The position numbers were made by a program, and so were the translations under genes. From the NCBI GenBank assembly GCA_905479495.1, contig CAJQMR010000003.1, positions 286,631 to 350,630 of the forward strand: a stretch of 64,000 nt of DNA. The letters run 5' to 3'. Position 1 is the stretch's first letter, and every line of letters begins with the position of its first letter. Under the pieces are notes generated by a model. It saw only the letters and a list, made by a program, of their open reading frames with translations, searched no databases and was not told where the DNA came from. Source of the DNA: an uncultured Anaerolineae bacterium (GTDB taxonomy: Bacteria > Chloroflexota > Anaerolineae > Promineifilales > Promineifilaceae). Positions 6,103-14,262 of the stretch are shown here, piece after piece.

Positions 6103-7707
6103 ATGATGAGCCAACAGAACGGACAAAAAACCAGCATGGCCAAAATTGTGACTGGAACCGATTACATCGAAAGCTTGCGCGGGCGCAATCTGAACGTTTA
6201 TCTGTTTGGGGAGCGTATCGACGAGCCAGTGGACCATCCCATGATACGGCCGTCTATCAACGCGGTTGCCGAAACGTATGACCTGGCCGTACAACACCCG
6301 GAACTGGGAACGGCCGTTTCCCCCCTCACGGGCCAATCCGTTAATCGCTTTTTGCATGTGGCCAACAGCGTGGACGATGTCGTGAACCAGAACAAAATGC
6401 AGCGGCGGCTGGGCCAGCTCACCGGCACCTGCTTTCAACGCTGTGTGGGGATGGATGCGCTCAACTCCCTCTACTCCGTCACCTACGAAATTGACGAAAA
6501 GCACGGCACAGCGTACCATGACCGGCTCAAAACCTTCCTCACCCAGGCGCAGCAACAAAACGTAGTTATCGGCGGGGCCATGACCGACGTGAAGGGGGAT
6601 CGCAGCCTGGCCCCGCACCAGCAGGCTGACCCCGACCTGTACGTTCATGTCACCCGACGCACAGCAGATGGTGTCACTATTTGTGGGGCCAAAGCGCACC
6701 AGACCGGCTGCATCAATTCCCACTGGCTGATCGTCATGCCCACGCTGCGGCTCAGCCCGGAAGATCGTGATTTTGCCATTGTAGGCGCGATTCCCGTGAC
6801 AGCTGAGGGGATTACGTATATTTACGGCCGTCAATCGTGCGATACGCGAAGCATGGAAGCGGGCAGCATTGATGTGGGCAACGCACAGTACGGCGGCCAG
6901 GAAGCGATGGTCATTTTTGATGACGTCTTCATCCCCAACGACCTCATTTTTATGGATGGCCAGACGGAGTTTGCCGCCATGCTGGTGGAACGCTTTACCT
7001 GCTACCATCGGCGCAGCTACGTTTGCAAAAGCGGTGTGGGCGATGTGTTGATTGGGGCCACGGCCACCGCCGCCGCATACAACGGCGTGCCCCGCGCCTC
7101 GCACATTCGCGACAAACTGGTGGAGATGACCCACCTGAACGAGACGATTTACGCCACCGGTATCGCCTCCTCTTACCAGAGCCACGCCACCAAATCCGGC
7201 GCTTACATTTGCGACGACATGCTGGCCAATGTGTGCAAGCATCACGTCACCCGCTTCCCCTACGAGATTAGCCGCTTGGCCCAGGACATTGCGGGCGGTT
7301 TGGTCGCCACCATGCCCTCCGAAGCCGATTACCGGCACGAAGAATTGGGGCCGCTGCTGGATAAATATTTGCGTGGCCAGGCCAACGTGCCCACGGAGCA
7401 CCGCATGCGCATCATGCGCCTGATTGAAAATATGACGCTGGGGCGCAACGCCGTCGGCTACCTGACGGAGTCGATGCACGGCGCAGGATCGCCACAGGCG
7501 CAGCGCATCCAGATTTACCGCTACATGCAGCTGGAATTCAAGCAGCAGTTGGCCCAGCGTCTGGCCGGTATTGACCTAACAGAAACGGTACGTGAAGGTT
7601 TGAATGAATTGGTGGACAGTTATTTTGCCCGGGTGTTTAAAACGGCCGTCAATGGAACACAGACCAGTCCTGAGCAACGCCGAAGGATAAACGCTGATGA
7701 ACGCTGA
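6103..7707 (+). CDS. 4-hydroxybutyryl-CoA dehydratase / HpaB-superfamily enzyme
   Basis: 534 residues of the 4-hydroxyphenylacetate 3-monooxygenase (HpaB) superfamily, with an acyl-CoA-dehydrogenase-like fold. Within it, the 4-hydroxybutyryl-CoA dehydratase/vinylacetyl-CoA isomerase branch carries a [4Fe-4S] cluster plus FAD. Its C-x3-C pair is present here (Cys110 and Cys114 in TCFQRC), as is a His-Cys pair (His302 and Cys308 in CYHRRSYVC). True hydroxylases lack these, so a dehydratase-like role is favoured. His302 to Cys308 is six residues, whereas I recall seven in the clostridial enzyme, so the activity should be held loosely. GGAGG precedes the start; the second ATG at 6106 fits equally well. 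The last residues (RRRINADER) come from a short AACGCTGATG-type repeat. Confidence 0.72.
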   Translation: MMSQQNGQKTSMAKIVTGTDYIESLRGRNLNVYLFGERIDEPVDHPMIRPSINAVAETYDLAVQHPELGTAVSPLTGQSVNRFLHVANSVDDVVNQNKMQRRLGQLTGTCFQRCVGMDALNSLYSVTYEIDEKHGTAYHDRLKTFLTQAQQQNVVIGGAMTDVKGDRSLAPHQQADPDLYVHVTRRTADGVTICGAKAHQTGCINSHWLIVMPTLRLSPEDRDFAIVGAIPVTAEGITYIYGRQSCDTRSMEAGSIDVGNAQYGGQEAMVIFDDVFIPNDLIFMDGQTEFAAMLVERFTCYHRRSYVCKSGVGDVLIGATATAAAYNGVPRASHIRDKLVEMTHLNETIYATGIASSYQSHATKSGAYICDDMLANVCKHHVTRFPYEISRLAQDIAGGLVATMPSEADYRHEELGPLLDKYLRGQANVPTEHRMRIMRLIENMTLGRNAVGYLTESMHGAGSPQAQRIQIYRYMQLEFKQQLAQRLAGIDLTETVREGLNELVDSYFARVFKTAVNGTQTSPEQRRRINADER

Positions 7708-7749
7708 TTTTATTTTCTTTCTGCGTCATCTGCATGTTTGAAGATAGAC

Positions 7750-10131
7750 ATGATCAAAGAGAAAGCCCAAAAACCTGCTTCATCCTCTTCCCCCACCGTG
7801 CGCCAGCGGCTGACGGTGCGCGGCGTGGTGCAAGGGGTTGGTTTTCGGCCGTTTGTTTATGGTCTGGCCGTGAAGCATGGTTTGAGTGGTTTTGTAGGCA
7901 ATGACAGTGGCGGGGTGTTTATTGAGATTGAGGGGGTGGAAACGGCCGTCACTCAATTCCACCATGATCTCACCCAAAACCATCCACCCCTGGCCCACAT
8001 CGAACAGGTCACAGTAGACGACTTGCCCATGCAAAACAGCACTGAGTTTGTCATCGTCCACAGCCAGGCACAGGCCGCCGCCAACACCCTCATTTCCCCC
8101 GACATTTGCCTCTGCGAAGAGTGCCGGAGCGAGCTGTTTGATCCACAAAACCGGCGCTACCGTTACCCCTTCATCAACTGCACCAACTGCGGCCCGCGCT
8201 TTACCATCATCAAAGACATTCCCTACGACCGGCCGCTGACCACGATGGCCGAATTTACCATGTGCTCGGAATGTCAGGCCGAGTACGATGATCCGCTGGA
8301 TCGCCGTTTTCATGCCCAGCCCAATGCCTGCCCGGTGTGTGGGCCGCAGGTTTGGCTGGAGAGTGGTGAACAGTTATCGGTAAACGGTAATCAGTTATCA
8401 GTAATCAGTGGTCAGTATTCGGTGAAGGGGGATGGGGCGATTGGGGCGGCGCAGGCGCTGTTGGCGGCGGGGAAAATTGTGGCGGTGAAGGGGCTGGGGG
8501 GCTTTCATCTGGCGTGTGATGCGGCGAATGATGCCGTGCTGGCAACTTTGCGCGAGCGCAAGGGGCGGGTGGACAAACCGTTTGCCGTCATGGCCCGCGA
8601 CGTGGCCACGGTGCACCAGTTTGCCCATTTATCAGCCGCTGAAGAAACATTGCTCACCAGCAAAGAACGGCCGATTCTGCTCCTACACCAAAAAGAAAAC
8701 AATCCGCTCTCACCGCTGGTGGCTCCCAGCAACAACACCATCGGCGTCATGCTGCCCTACACACCGCTGCACTACCTGCTGCTGGAAAACCTGCAACTTG
8801 CCACCTGCAACCTGCCACTCCTCATCATGACTTCAGCCAACTACAGCAACGAGCCCATCGTCAAAGACAATGACGAAGCCCGCGAGCAGTTGGCCCATTT
8901 AGCCGACGCCTTTTTAATGCACAACCGGGCGATTTACGGCCGTTGTGATGACTCCGTCGTGCGGGTTATCGGTAAACCTAATACCGATAACGGATCACCG
9001 AATACCAATCACCTCCTCCCCATCCGCCGTTCACGCGGCTATGCTCCCTTTCCGGTAAAATTACCGTTCAACGTGCCGCCAACGTTGGCGGTAGGTGGCG
9101 AGCTGAAAAGCACCTTTTGCCTGGCTAAGGGCGAATACGGCTACATGAGCCAGCACATTGGTGATATGGAAAATTTGGAGACGCTAAACGCTTTTGCCAC
9201 GGCCGTTTCCCATTACCAATCCCTCTTCCGCACCGATCCAGAGCGACTGGTGTGCGATCTACATCCTGGCTACCTTTCCACTCGCTGGGCGCAGGAGCAA
9301 ACGGATCTGCCCGTGGTGGCGGTGCAGCACCACCACGCCCACATTGCCAGTGTGATGGCTGAACATCAGCTGGACGGCCGTTCTCCGGTGATTGGCTTTA
9401 GCTTTGATGGCACAGGGTACGGCACGGATGGAGCGGTGTGGGGTGGCGAACTGCTCTTAGCTGATTATCATGGTTTTGAGCGGGCGGCTCATCTAAAATA
9501 TGTTCCGTTGGCCGGGGGTGATTTGGCGGTGAAACGGCCGTATCGCCTGGCGCTGGCCCATTTGCAAGCCGCCGGATTGGCCTGGGACGAAGCGCTGCCC
9601 TGCGTGACAGCCTGCCCCGAGGCGGAGCAGCGCGTTTTGCGCCAACAGCTGGAGCGGGAAATCAACAGCGTGCCCACCAGCAGCATGGGACGATTGTTTG
9701 ATGCCGTGGCTGCCTTGCTAGGCATTCGGCAAACGGTGACTTATGAAGGACAGGCGGCGATTGAGTTAGAGGTGACCGCCGCGCCAAATGTGACGGAACA
9801 TTACCAGTTTGATTTATCGGGCGATCTGTTTGACGCAGCACCCATTTTCGTGGAAATGGTGAAAGATTTACGGGCAGGGTTGCAAACGGCCGTTATCGCC
9901 GCCAAGTTTCATAATGCCGTAGCCGATCTCATTGTGCAGCTGAGTTTGCAGATGCGAAAGCAGCATGGCTTAAACCAGGTGGCCTTGAGCGGCGGTGTGT
10001 TCCAGAATGTGACCTTGTTGGAAACGGCCGTGCGTCAGCTGCACCAACATAATTTTGAAATATTGATCCATCACCTCGTACCGCCAAACGACGGCGGATT
10101 GGCTCTGGGACAGGTGATGATTCAAATTTGA
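7750..10131 (+). CDS. hypF: Carbamoyltransferase HypF, NiFe hydrogenase maturation
   Basis: About 793 residues. HypF makes the cyanide ligand precursor by moving a carbamoyl group from carbamoyl phosphate to HypE. Numbering from the in-frame TTG at 7738, the domains in order are: acylphosphatase (VRGVVQGVGFRPFVYG, near 27-42), paired zinc-finger-like CxxC motifs (about 124-203, including INCTNCGPRF and ACPVCGP), YrdC-like domain (from about 233) and Kae1-like domain (HHHAHIASVMAEH near 532, GGVFQN near 752). The start is unclear: TTG at 7738 or ATG at 7750, both without a strong ribosome site. Three stretches look inserted from repeats: about residues 210-229 (QLSVNGNQLSV), 352-360 (LQLATCNL) and 412-423 (GKPNTDNG). 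All fall between domains or in loops. It heads the hypFCDE run. Confidence 0.93.
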   Translation: MIKEKAQKPASSSSPTVRQRLTVRGVVQGVGFRPFVYGLAVKHGLSGFVGNDSGGVFIEIEGVETAVTQFHHDLTQNHPPLAHIEQVTVDDLPMQNSTEFVIVHSQAQAAANTLISPDICLCEECRSELFDPQNRRYRYPFINCTNCGPRFTIIKDIPYDRPLTTMAEFTMCSECQAEYDDPLDRRFHAQPNACPVCGPQVWLESGEQLSVNGNQLSVISGQYSVKGDGAIGAAQALLAAGKIVAVKGLGGFHLACDAANDAVLATLRERKGRVDKPFAVMARDVATVHQFAHLSAAEETLLTSKERPILLLHQKENNPLSPLVAPSNNTIGVMLPYTPLHYLLLENLQLATCNLPLLIMTSANYSNEPIVKDNDEAREQLAHLADAFLMHNRAIYGRCDDSVVRVIGKPNTDNGSPNTNHLLPIRRSRGYAPFPVKLPFNVPPTLAVGGELKSTFCLAKGEYGYMSQHIGDMENLETLNAFATAVSHYQSLFRTDPERLVCDLHPGYLSTRWAQEQTDLPVVAVQHHHAHIASVMAEHQLDGRSPVIGFSFDGTGYGTDGAVWGGELLLADYHGFERAAHLKYVPLAGGDLAVKRPYRLALAHLQAAGLAWDEALPCVTACPEAEQRVLRQQLEREINSVPTSSMGRLFDAVAALLGIRQTVTYEGQAAIELEVTAAPNVTEHYQFDLSGDLFDAAPIFVEMVKDLRAGLQTAVIAAKFHNAVADLIVQLSLQMRKQHGLNQVALSGGVFQNVTLLETAVRQLHQHNFEILIHHLVPPNDGGLALGQVMIQI

Positions 10132-10179
10132 TAGATGTTGATCGATTATGAACTTAAACAAATAATAATTACCTTTGTC

Positions 10180-10239
10180 TGTCACTCCCGCGTAGGCGGG
10201 AGTCCAGGTTTGTGGATTCCCAGATGCACGGGAATGACA
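10180..10239. repeat. GTCACTCCCGC-type REP-like palindromic repeat
   Basis: A 60-base element in the hypF-hypC gap. ACTCCCGC and GCGGGAGT form a tight hairpin with a GTAG loop, followed by TGGATTCCC and CGGGAATGACA. The outer TGTCA/TGACA ends also pair. It resembles the widespread family built on GTCATTCCCGC and GGGAATGACA seen in many bacterial genomes. It is transcribed as part of the hyp message if this is one operon. Confidence 0.7.
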
Positions 10240-10261
10240 AGTGAAGAGTTGGAGGCATAAC

Positions 10262-10525
10262 ATGTGCTTAGGCATTCCAGGAAAAGTAGTAGAAATTTAT
10301 GAAACAGGTGGTACCCGCATGGGCAAGGTTGACTTTAGCGGCATCCAAAAAGAAGTATGCCTCGCCTACCTGCCGGAGATTGAAGTGGGTGATTACACCA
10401 TTATTCACGTGGGTTTTGCCATCACCAAGCTAGATGAAGAATCGGCCCTGGAAACATTGGCCCTGTTTGAAGAAATGGGCACATTGGAAGAAGAACTGCT
10501 GGCTGGTGAGGAGTCATCAACGTGA
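10262..10525 (+). CDS. hypC: Hydrogenase maturation chaperone HypC
   Basis: 87 residues, standard for HypC/HupF. The start at 10262 is fixed by the family: HypC begins Met-Cys, with Cys2 essential for binding HypD and the Fe(CN)2CO unit, and here the protein begins [14 protein letters not shown] lies upstream. HypC carries the iron complex from HypD to the large subunit of NiFe hydrogenase. The acidic C-terminal helix ([11 protein letters not shown]) is ordinary. The stop overlaps the hypD GTG by four bases, which indicates translational coupling. Confidence 0.95.
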   Translation: MCLGIPGKVVEIYETGGTRMGKVDFSGIQKEVCLAYLPEIEVGDYTIIHVGFAITKLDEESALETLALFEEMGTLEEELLAGEESST

Positions 10526-11637
10526 AATATTTAGACGAGTTTCGCGATCCGGCGTTAGCAAAAAAGCTATTTGACCAGATCAAGCAGCTGGCCACCCAAA
10601 AATGGGTCATGATGGAGGTGTGCGGGGGGCAAACCCATTCCATCATTCGCAATGGCATCGACCAGTTGCTGCCCGACACGATTGAAATGATTCACGGCCC
10701 TGGCTGCCCGGTGTGCGTCACGCCGCTGGGGGTGATTGACAAAGCCCTGGCCATTGCCGCCCGCCCTGGCGTGATCTTTTGCTCTTTTGGCGACATGCTG
10801 CGCGTGCCCGGCAGCGAAAAAGATTTGTTCCGCATCAAAAGCGAAGGCGGCGACGTGCGCATCGTTTACTCGCCGCTGGATGCAGTAAAGATTGCCCGCG
10901 AAAATCCAGAGAAGGAAGTCGTTTTCTTCGGCATCGGCTTTGAGACAACGGCTCCGGCTAACGCGATGGCTGTTTTCCAGGCAAAGCAGCAAAATCTAAA
11001 GAATTTCTCCATGCTGGTGTCACACGTTTTGGTGCCACCCGCCATTGAGGCAATTTTGTCATCGCCCAACAACCGGGTGCAGGCATTTTTGGCAGCAGGG
11101 CATGTGTGCAGCGTGATGGGCTATTGGCAGTACGGCCCCATCGCCGAAAAATACCAGGTGCCAATTGTGGTAACGGGCTTTGAGCCGCTGGACGTGCTGG
11201 AAGGGATTCGGCGCACGGTTGAGCAGTTGGAAAACGGCCGTTACACAGTCGAAAATGCGTACGCGCGTGCCGTCACTGAAAAAGGCAACGTCGCCGCCCA
11301 AAAAATGCTGGCCGACGTGTTCACCGTGAACGACCGGCAGTGGCGCGGCATTGGCCTGATTCCGCAAAGCGGTTGGGAACTCAGCGCAGCCTACCGTGAT
11401 TTTGATGCGGCCGTTCGCTTTGACGTGGGCCATATCGAGACGCATGAATCGGAACTGTGCCGCAGTGGCGAAGTGCTGCAAGGCATGATCAAGCCCAATG
11501 AGTGCGCCGCCTTTGGCAAAGAATGCACGCCGCGTAACCCATTGGGAGCCACGATGGTTTCCAGCGAGGGGGCGTGTGCGGCTTATTATCAATACGGCCG
11601 TTTTGTTTCCCTGGAAAATGTGGTGGTAGCCGACTGA
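10522..11637 (+). CDS. hypD: Hydrogenase maturation protein HypD
   Basis: 371 residues, full length. HypD is the [4Fe-4S] protein on which the Fe(CN)2CO moiety is assembled together with HypC. The family motifs are visible: [10 protein letters not shown] near the N-terminus (with the catalytic Cys), [20 protein letters not shown], and a C-terminal Cys set ([30 protein letters not shown]) that binds the cluster. The GTG start overlaps hypC and has GAGGAG eight bases upstream. A GGAGATTGG-type inverted repeat separates it from hypE. Confidence 0.96.
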   Translation: MKYLDEFRDPALAKKLFDQIKQLATQKWVMMEVCGGQTHSIIRNGIDQLLPDTIEMIHGPGCPVCVTPLGVIDKALAIAARPGVIFCSFGDMLRVPGSEKDLFRIKSEGGDVRIVYSPLDAVKIARENPEKEVVFFGIGFETTAPANAMAVFQAKQQNLKNFSMLVSHVLVPPAIEAILSSPNNRVQAFLAAGHVCSVMGYWQYGPIAEKYQVPIVVTGFEPLDVLEGIRRTVEQLENGRYTVENAYARAVTEKGNVAAQKMLADVFTVNDRQWRGIGLIPQSGWELSAAYRDFDAAVRFDVGHIETHESELCRSGEVLQGMIKPNECAAFGKECTPRNPLGATMVSSEGACAAYYQYGRFVSLENVVVAD

Positions 11638-11640
11638 AAT

Positions 11641-11707
11641 GAGATTGGAGACTGGAGATTAGAGATTATCATTCCTAAATCTCCAATCTCTAATCTCCAA
11701 TCTCCCC
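11641..11707. repeat. GGAGATTGGAGATT-type inverted repeat (hypD-hypE gap)
   Basis: GAGATTGGAGACTGGAGATT on the left and multiple ATCTCCAATCTC words on the right pair into a long imperfect hairpin within the 88-base gap between hypD and hypE. Related copies are at 31.7 kb (intergenic) and at 51.2 and 52.2 kb (inside genes). It may dampen or stabilise the downstream message, but this is not demonstrated. Confidence 0.7.
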
Positions 11708-11725
11708 ATCTCGAAAGGATCGATT

Positions 11726-12799
11726 TTGAATAAAGAAACCAAGACGAACGATTTAGATTTTGAAGGCTGGACCTGCCCCATGCCGCTGCGCAGCTATCCC
11801 AACATTATTTTAGGGCACGGCGGTGGCGGTAAGCTGTCGGCCGAGCTGGTGGAGCATCTCTTTTTGCCCGCCTTTCGCAATGACAAGCTGGAAAGTTTGG
11901 GGGATGCGGCCGTATTTGATGTACCTGTTGGCAGATTAGCCATGTCTACCGACTCGTTTGTGGTACGGCCGTTATTTTTCCCCGGCGGCAACATTGGCGA
12001 ACTGGCTATCAACGGCACGGTGAATGACATTAGCATGACAGGGGCCAAGCCGCTTTACCTCACCGTTGGTTTCATCATCGAAGAGGGGTTGGCGATGAAC
12101 ACGCTGGGGCGCATTGTGGACAGTATGGCCGCTGCCGCTGCTAAGGCTGGCGTGGCCCTCATTACCGGCGACACCAAAGTGGTGGACAAGGGGCACGGTG
12201 ATGGTGTGTTCATCAACACCAGCGGCATTGGTGTCATTCCCGATGGCCTGGCAATTGGACCAGACAAAGCACAGCCTGGCGATGTAGTCATCCTCAGCGG
12301 CACGATTGGCGACCACGGCATGGCCATTATGAGCGTGCGTGAAGGGCTGGAGTTTGACGCGCCAATTGTGAGCGATACGGCCGCTCTCAACGGCCTCATC
12401 GCCGAAATGTTAGCAGTCTGCCCCAACATTCACGTCTTGCGCGACCCCACGCGGGGCGGCGTAGCCTCTTCGCTCAACGAAATTGCCCACAGTTCCCAGG
12501 TGGGCATTGCGCTTAATGAGAACAAAATCCCGGTGAATCCAGCGGTAAATGCAGCCTGTGAACTGCTGGGCATGGACCCCATTTTTGTGGCCAACGAAGG
12601 TAAACTGCTGGCCATCATACCGGCAGATCAGGCTGAGGCTGTGGTGGATGTGATGCGGAAAAATGAATTGGGAAGGGAAACGGCCGTTATCGGCCAGGTT
12701 GTTGCCGAACATCCCGGCATGGTGGTGGCCAAAACAGGCATCGGCGGCACGCGGGTAATTTCCATGCAAATTGGCGAGCAGCTGCCCCGCATTTGCTGA
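11726..12799 (+). CDS. hypE: Hydrogenase maturation protein HypE
   Basis: 357 residues with the PurM/AIR-synthase fold: glycine-rich LGHGGGGKLSAEL, then the ATP-binding DAAVF and NDISMTGAKP segments, and DPTRGGVASSLNEIA in the C-terminal half. It ends in PRIC, the invariant tail whose Cys is carbamoylated by HypF and dehydrated to a thiocyanate. The start is taken as TTG at 11726 with AAGG about 10 bases upstream; no better ATG exists before the conserved region. This gives a hypF-C-D-E set; hypA, hypB and hydrogenase subunits are not in the window. A good terminator follows. Confidence 0.95.
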   Translation: MNKETKTNDLDFEGWTCPMPLRSYPNIILGHGGGGKLSAELVEHLFLPAFRNDKLESLGDAAVFDVPVGRLAMSTDSFVVRPLFFPGGNIGELAINGTVNDISMTGAKPLYLTVGFIIEEGLAMNTLGRIVDSMAAAAAKAGVALITGDTKVVDKGHGDGVFINTSGIGVIPDGLAIGPDKAQPGDVVILSGTIGDHGMAIMSVREGLEFDAPIVSDTAALNGLIAEMLAVCPNIHVLRDPTRGGVASSLNEIAHSSQVGIALNENKIPVNPAVNAACELLGMDPIFVANEGKLLAIIPADQAEAVVDVMRKNELGRETAVIGQVVAEHPGMVVAKTGIGGTRVISMQIGEQLPRIC

Positions 12800-12816
12800 G
12801 ACTCATTGCTTATCCA

Positions 12817-12855
12817 GAGGGAGAAACGAAATTCCTGTTTTGTTTCTCCCTTTTT
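12817..12855 (+). terminator. Rho-independent terminator after hypE
   Basis: GGGAGAAAC (12819-12827) pairs with GTTTCTCCC (12842-12850), followed by TTTTT. It closes the hyp operon just before the PadR promoter. Confidence 0.8.
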
Positions 12856-12860
12856 CATTA

Positions 12861-12915
12861 TTGACATATATCGCTTACTTATATATCATTTGGCAATATA
12901 TAACTAAGCGATATA
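12861..12915 (+). promoter_or_regulatory. PadR promoter and palindromic operator
   Basis: TTGACA (12861-12866) and TATCAT (12884-12889) are spaced 17 bases apart. Overlapping them are 11-bp perfect inverted repeats, TATATCGCTTA (12867-12877) and TAAGCGATATA (12905-12915). They flank a second ATATAT-rich near-palindrome. The layout suits a PadR repressor that blocks its own promoter. Confidence 0.72.
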
Positions 12916-12924
12916 AGGTGCTCA

Positions 12925-13269
12925 ATGAGTCAATTAGATCAACTACGAAAGGGAAGTACCAAATTATTGGTACTCGATGTGATTGGTAACGAGGCCAAGT
13001 ATGGCTACCAGATCATGCGTGAATTGGAAGAAAAAAGTGAGGGGTATTTTTCTCTAACGGCCGCTTCTCTGTATCCAGCCCTTCACCAATTAGAAGAAGA
13101 TGGTCTTGTAAATAGTGAATGGCAATCTGGACAAGGCAAACGACGGCGCAAATATTATACCTTGACGGAGGCTGGCCAACAGGCACTGGTAGATCATTTA
13201 TCTGAATGGCGACATTTTTTTAACAAGCTGTTTGATACGCTGAATTTGGGGATGGAGAGTGTTTCATGA
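12925..13269 (+). CDS. PadR-family transcriptional regulator
   Basis: 114 residues, the short PadR class. The winged helix is visible: KLLVLDVIGNEAKYGYQIMRE, then SLYPALHQLEEDGLV and the wing RRRKYYTLTEAG. A C-terminal helix for dimer contact follows. The start is close behind a consensus promoter with an overlapping palindrome (12861-12915), so autorepression is likely. The stop overlaps the next start by four bases (ATGA). The partner gene encodes a HAAS-domain membrane protein, a very common PadR companion, and the pair usually senses envelope or drug stress. The ligand is unknown. Confidence 0.9.
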   Translation: MSQLDQLRKGSTKLLVLDVIGNEAKYGYQIMRELEEKSEGYFSLTAASLYPALHQLEEDGLVNSEWQSGQGKRRRKYYTLTEAGQQALVDHLSEWRHFFNKLFDTLNLGMESVS

Positions 13270-14219
13270 ATCAGATTAAGGCATACCTGGCGGAATTGCG
13301 CAGCAGGCTTGAGGGTGTTGATGATAAGGAACGGGAAGAGATTCTGGCGGAAATTGAAACGCATCTTGAGGAAGGTTTGGCAGACGGCCGTTTTCAAGCT
13401 GATCCCGCAAAATTAAAACAGGAGATGGGTTCGGTTACTGAGTTGGCTAGTCGGCTTTTGGCAGCAAAAAACCGATACGGGAGAAAGGCCTTTCTTCTGT
13501 TTTTGCTTTCTTTCTTGTTTGTAGAGGGTTCGGCTTATTGGCTAAGTTTACTTGAATTCCAACTGGAAAGTATGCCGGGAGACCGTCAAAACTGGTGGGT
13601 GCTCTGGAATATGGTGGTTGGTGTGATTGTAATTGGACAACTTTTATGGAGTTGGCGCAAACGTTCGGTGATGATTGCCCTGTGGTGGACCTCATTTTTT
13701 GTTTCCCTCATAGCTGCACCGCTCTTGGCCTCCTGGATGTATGGGTATCCTCCTGGCATTTTGACTGGCGGCATGGTATTTGCTATGGGGGTTCTATTGT
13801 TGTGGCTTTGGCTGGCATGGCAGGCACGTTTTGATAGCTTGCTGCTGCTATTTGGGAGTTTACCTCTGCTGCTCGGTCTTCTGACGCAAAATTTCTGGAT
13901 GGATCAGATCAGTATGGTGATTAATCTCCGGCTTCCCGCCAGTGCGGCTGTTGTAGAGCCCTTGGTACGAATGCTGATGTGGACCGGTGTAATGGCCAGT
14001 TATTTTTTCCTCAAAAAGCGCTGGTTGCGCTGGGTGGGAATTGGCAGCGTCATTTTGGCTTACCTTTTGAGTACGGCCGTTTTCTTTGCAACCTATGACC
14101 AACGCTGGCTTTTACTTTCGCCACAACTTATCGTGCTGTGGTGTGTGGTTGTAACGGTTTTTCTGCTAATGGGAATGGGGCTGGACAAAAATCTTTCTTT
14201 GCGTAGGTCTACTTTGTAG
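13266..14219 (+). CDS. HAAS-domain (DUF1700-type) multi-pass membrane protein
   Basis: 317 residues. Residues 1-70 form the soluble HAAS signalling domain (AYLAELRSRLEGVDDKEREE, with the EILAEIETHLEEG helix). The rest is about eight hydrophobic segments, beginning at FLLFLLSFLFVEG near residue 76. HAAS proteins are usually encoded next to PadR-type regulators and are thought to link membrane state to PadR activity. The four-base overlap with padR supports co-translation. The transport or sensing role of the membrane part is unknown. The short tandem GTAGTGTTGAGAT pair just after the stop is one of the small local repeats. Confidence 0.8.
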   Translation: MNQIKAYLAELRSRLEGVDDKEREEILAEIETHLEEGLADGRFQADPAKLKQEMGSVTELASRLLAAKNRYGRKAFLLFLLSFLFVEGSAYWLSLLEFQLESMPGDRQNWWVLWNMVVGVIVIGQLLWSWRKRSVMIALWWTSFFVSLIAAPLLASWMYGYPPGILTGGMVFAMGVLLLWLWLAWQARFDSLLLLFGSLPLLLGLLTQNFWMDQISMVINLRLPASAAVVEPLVRMLMWTGVMASYFFLKKRWLRWVGIGSVILAYLLSTAVFFATYDQRWLLLSPQLIVLWCVVVTVFLLMGMGLDKNLSLRRSTL

Positions 14220-14262
14220 TGTTGAGATTTGTAGTGTTGAGATAGGAAACGGCCGTTATCGG

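Noticed and set aside
6016..7479. A long minus-strand open frame of 487 codons opposite the dehydratase-like gene
   Set aside because: Its sequence is unrelated to any fold, rich in His and Gly, and mirrors the third-position pattern of the real plus-strand gene, which has a ribosome site and conserved motifs.
6103..7707. 4-hydroxyphenylacetate 3-monooxygenase as the first choice
   Set aside because: Hydroxylases of the superfamily lack the C-x3-C and His/Cys cluster-ligand positions that are present here.
11641..11707. GGAGATTGG repeats as part of a CRISPR array
   Set aside because: Units are short, degenerate, without spacers, self-complementary, and no cas gene is present.
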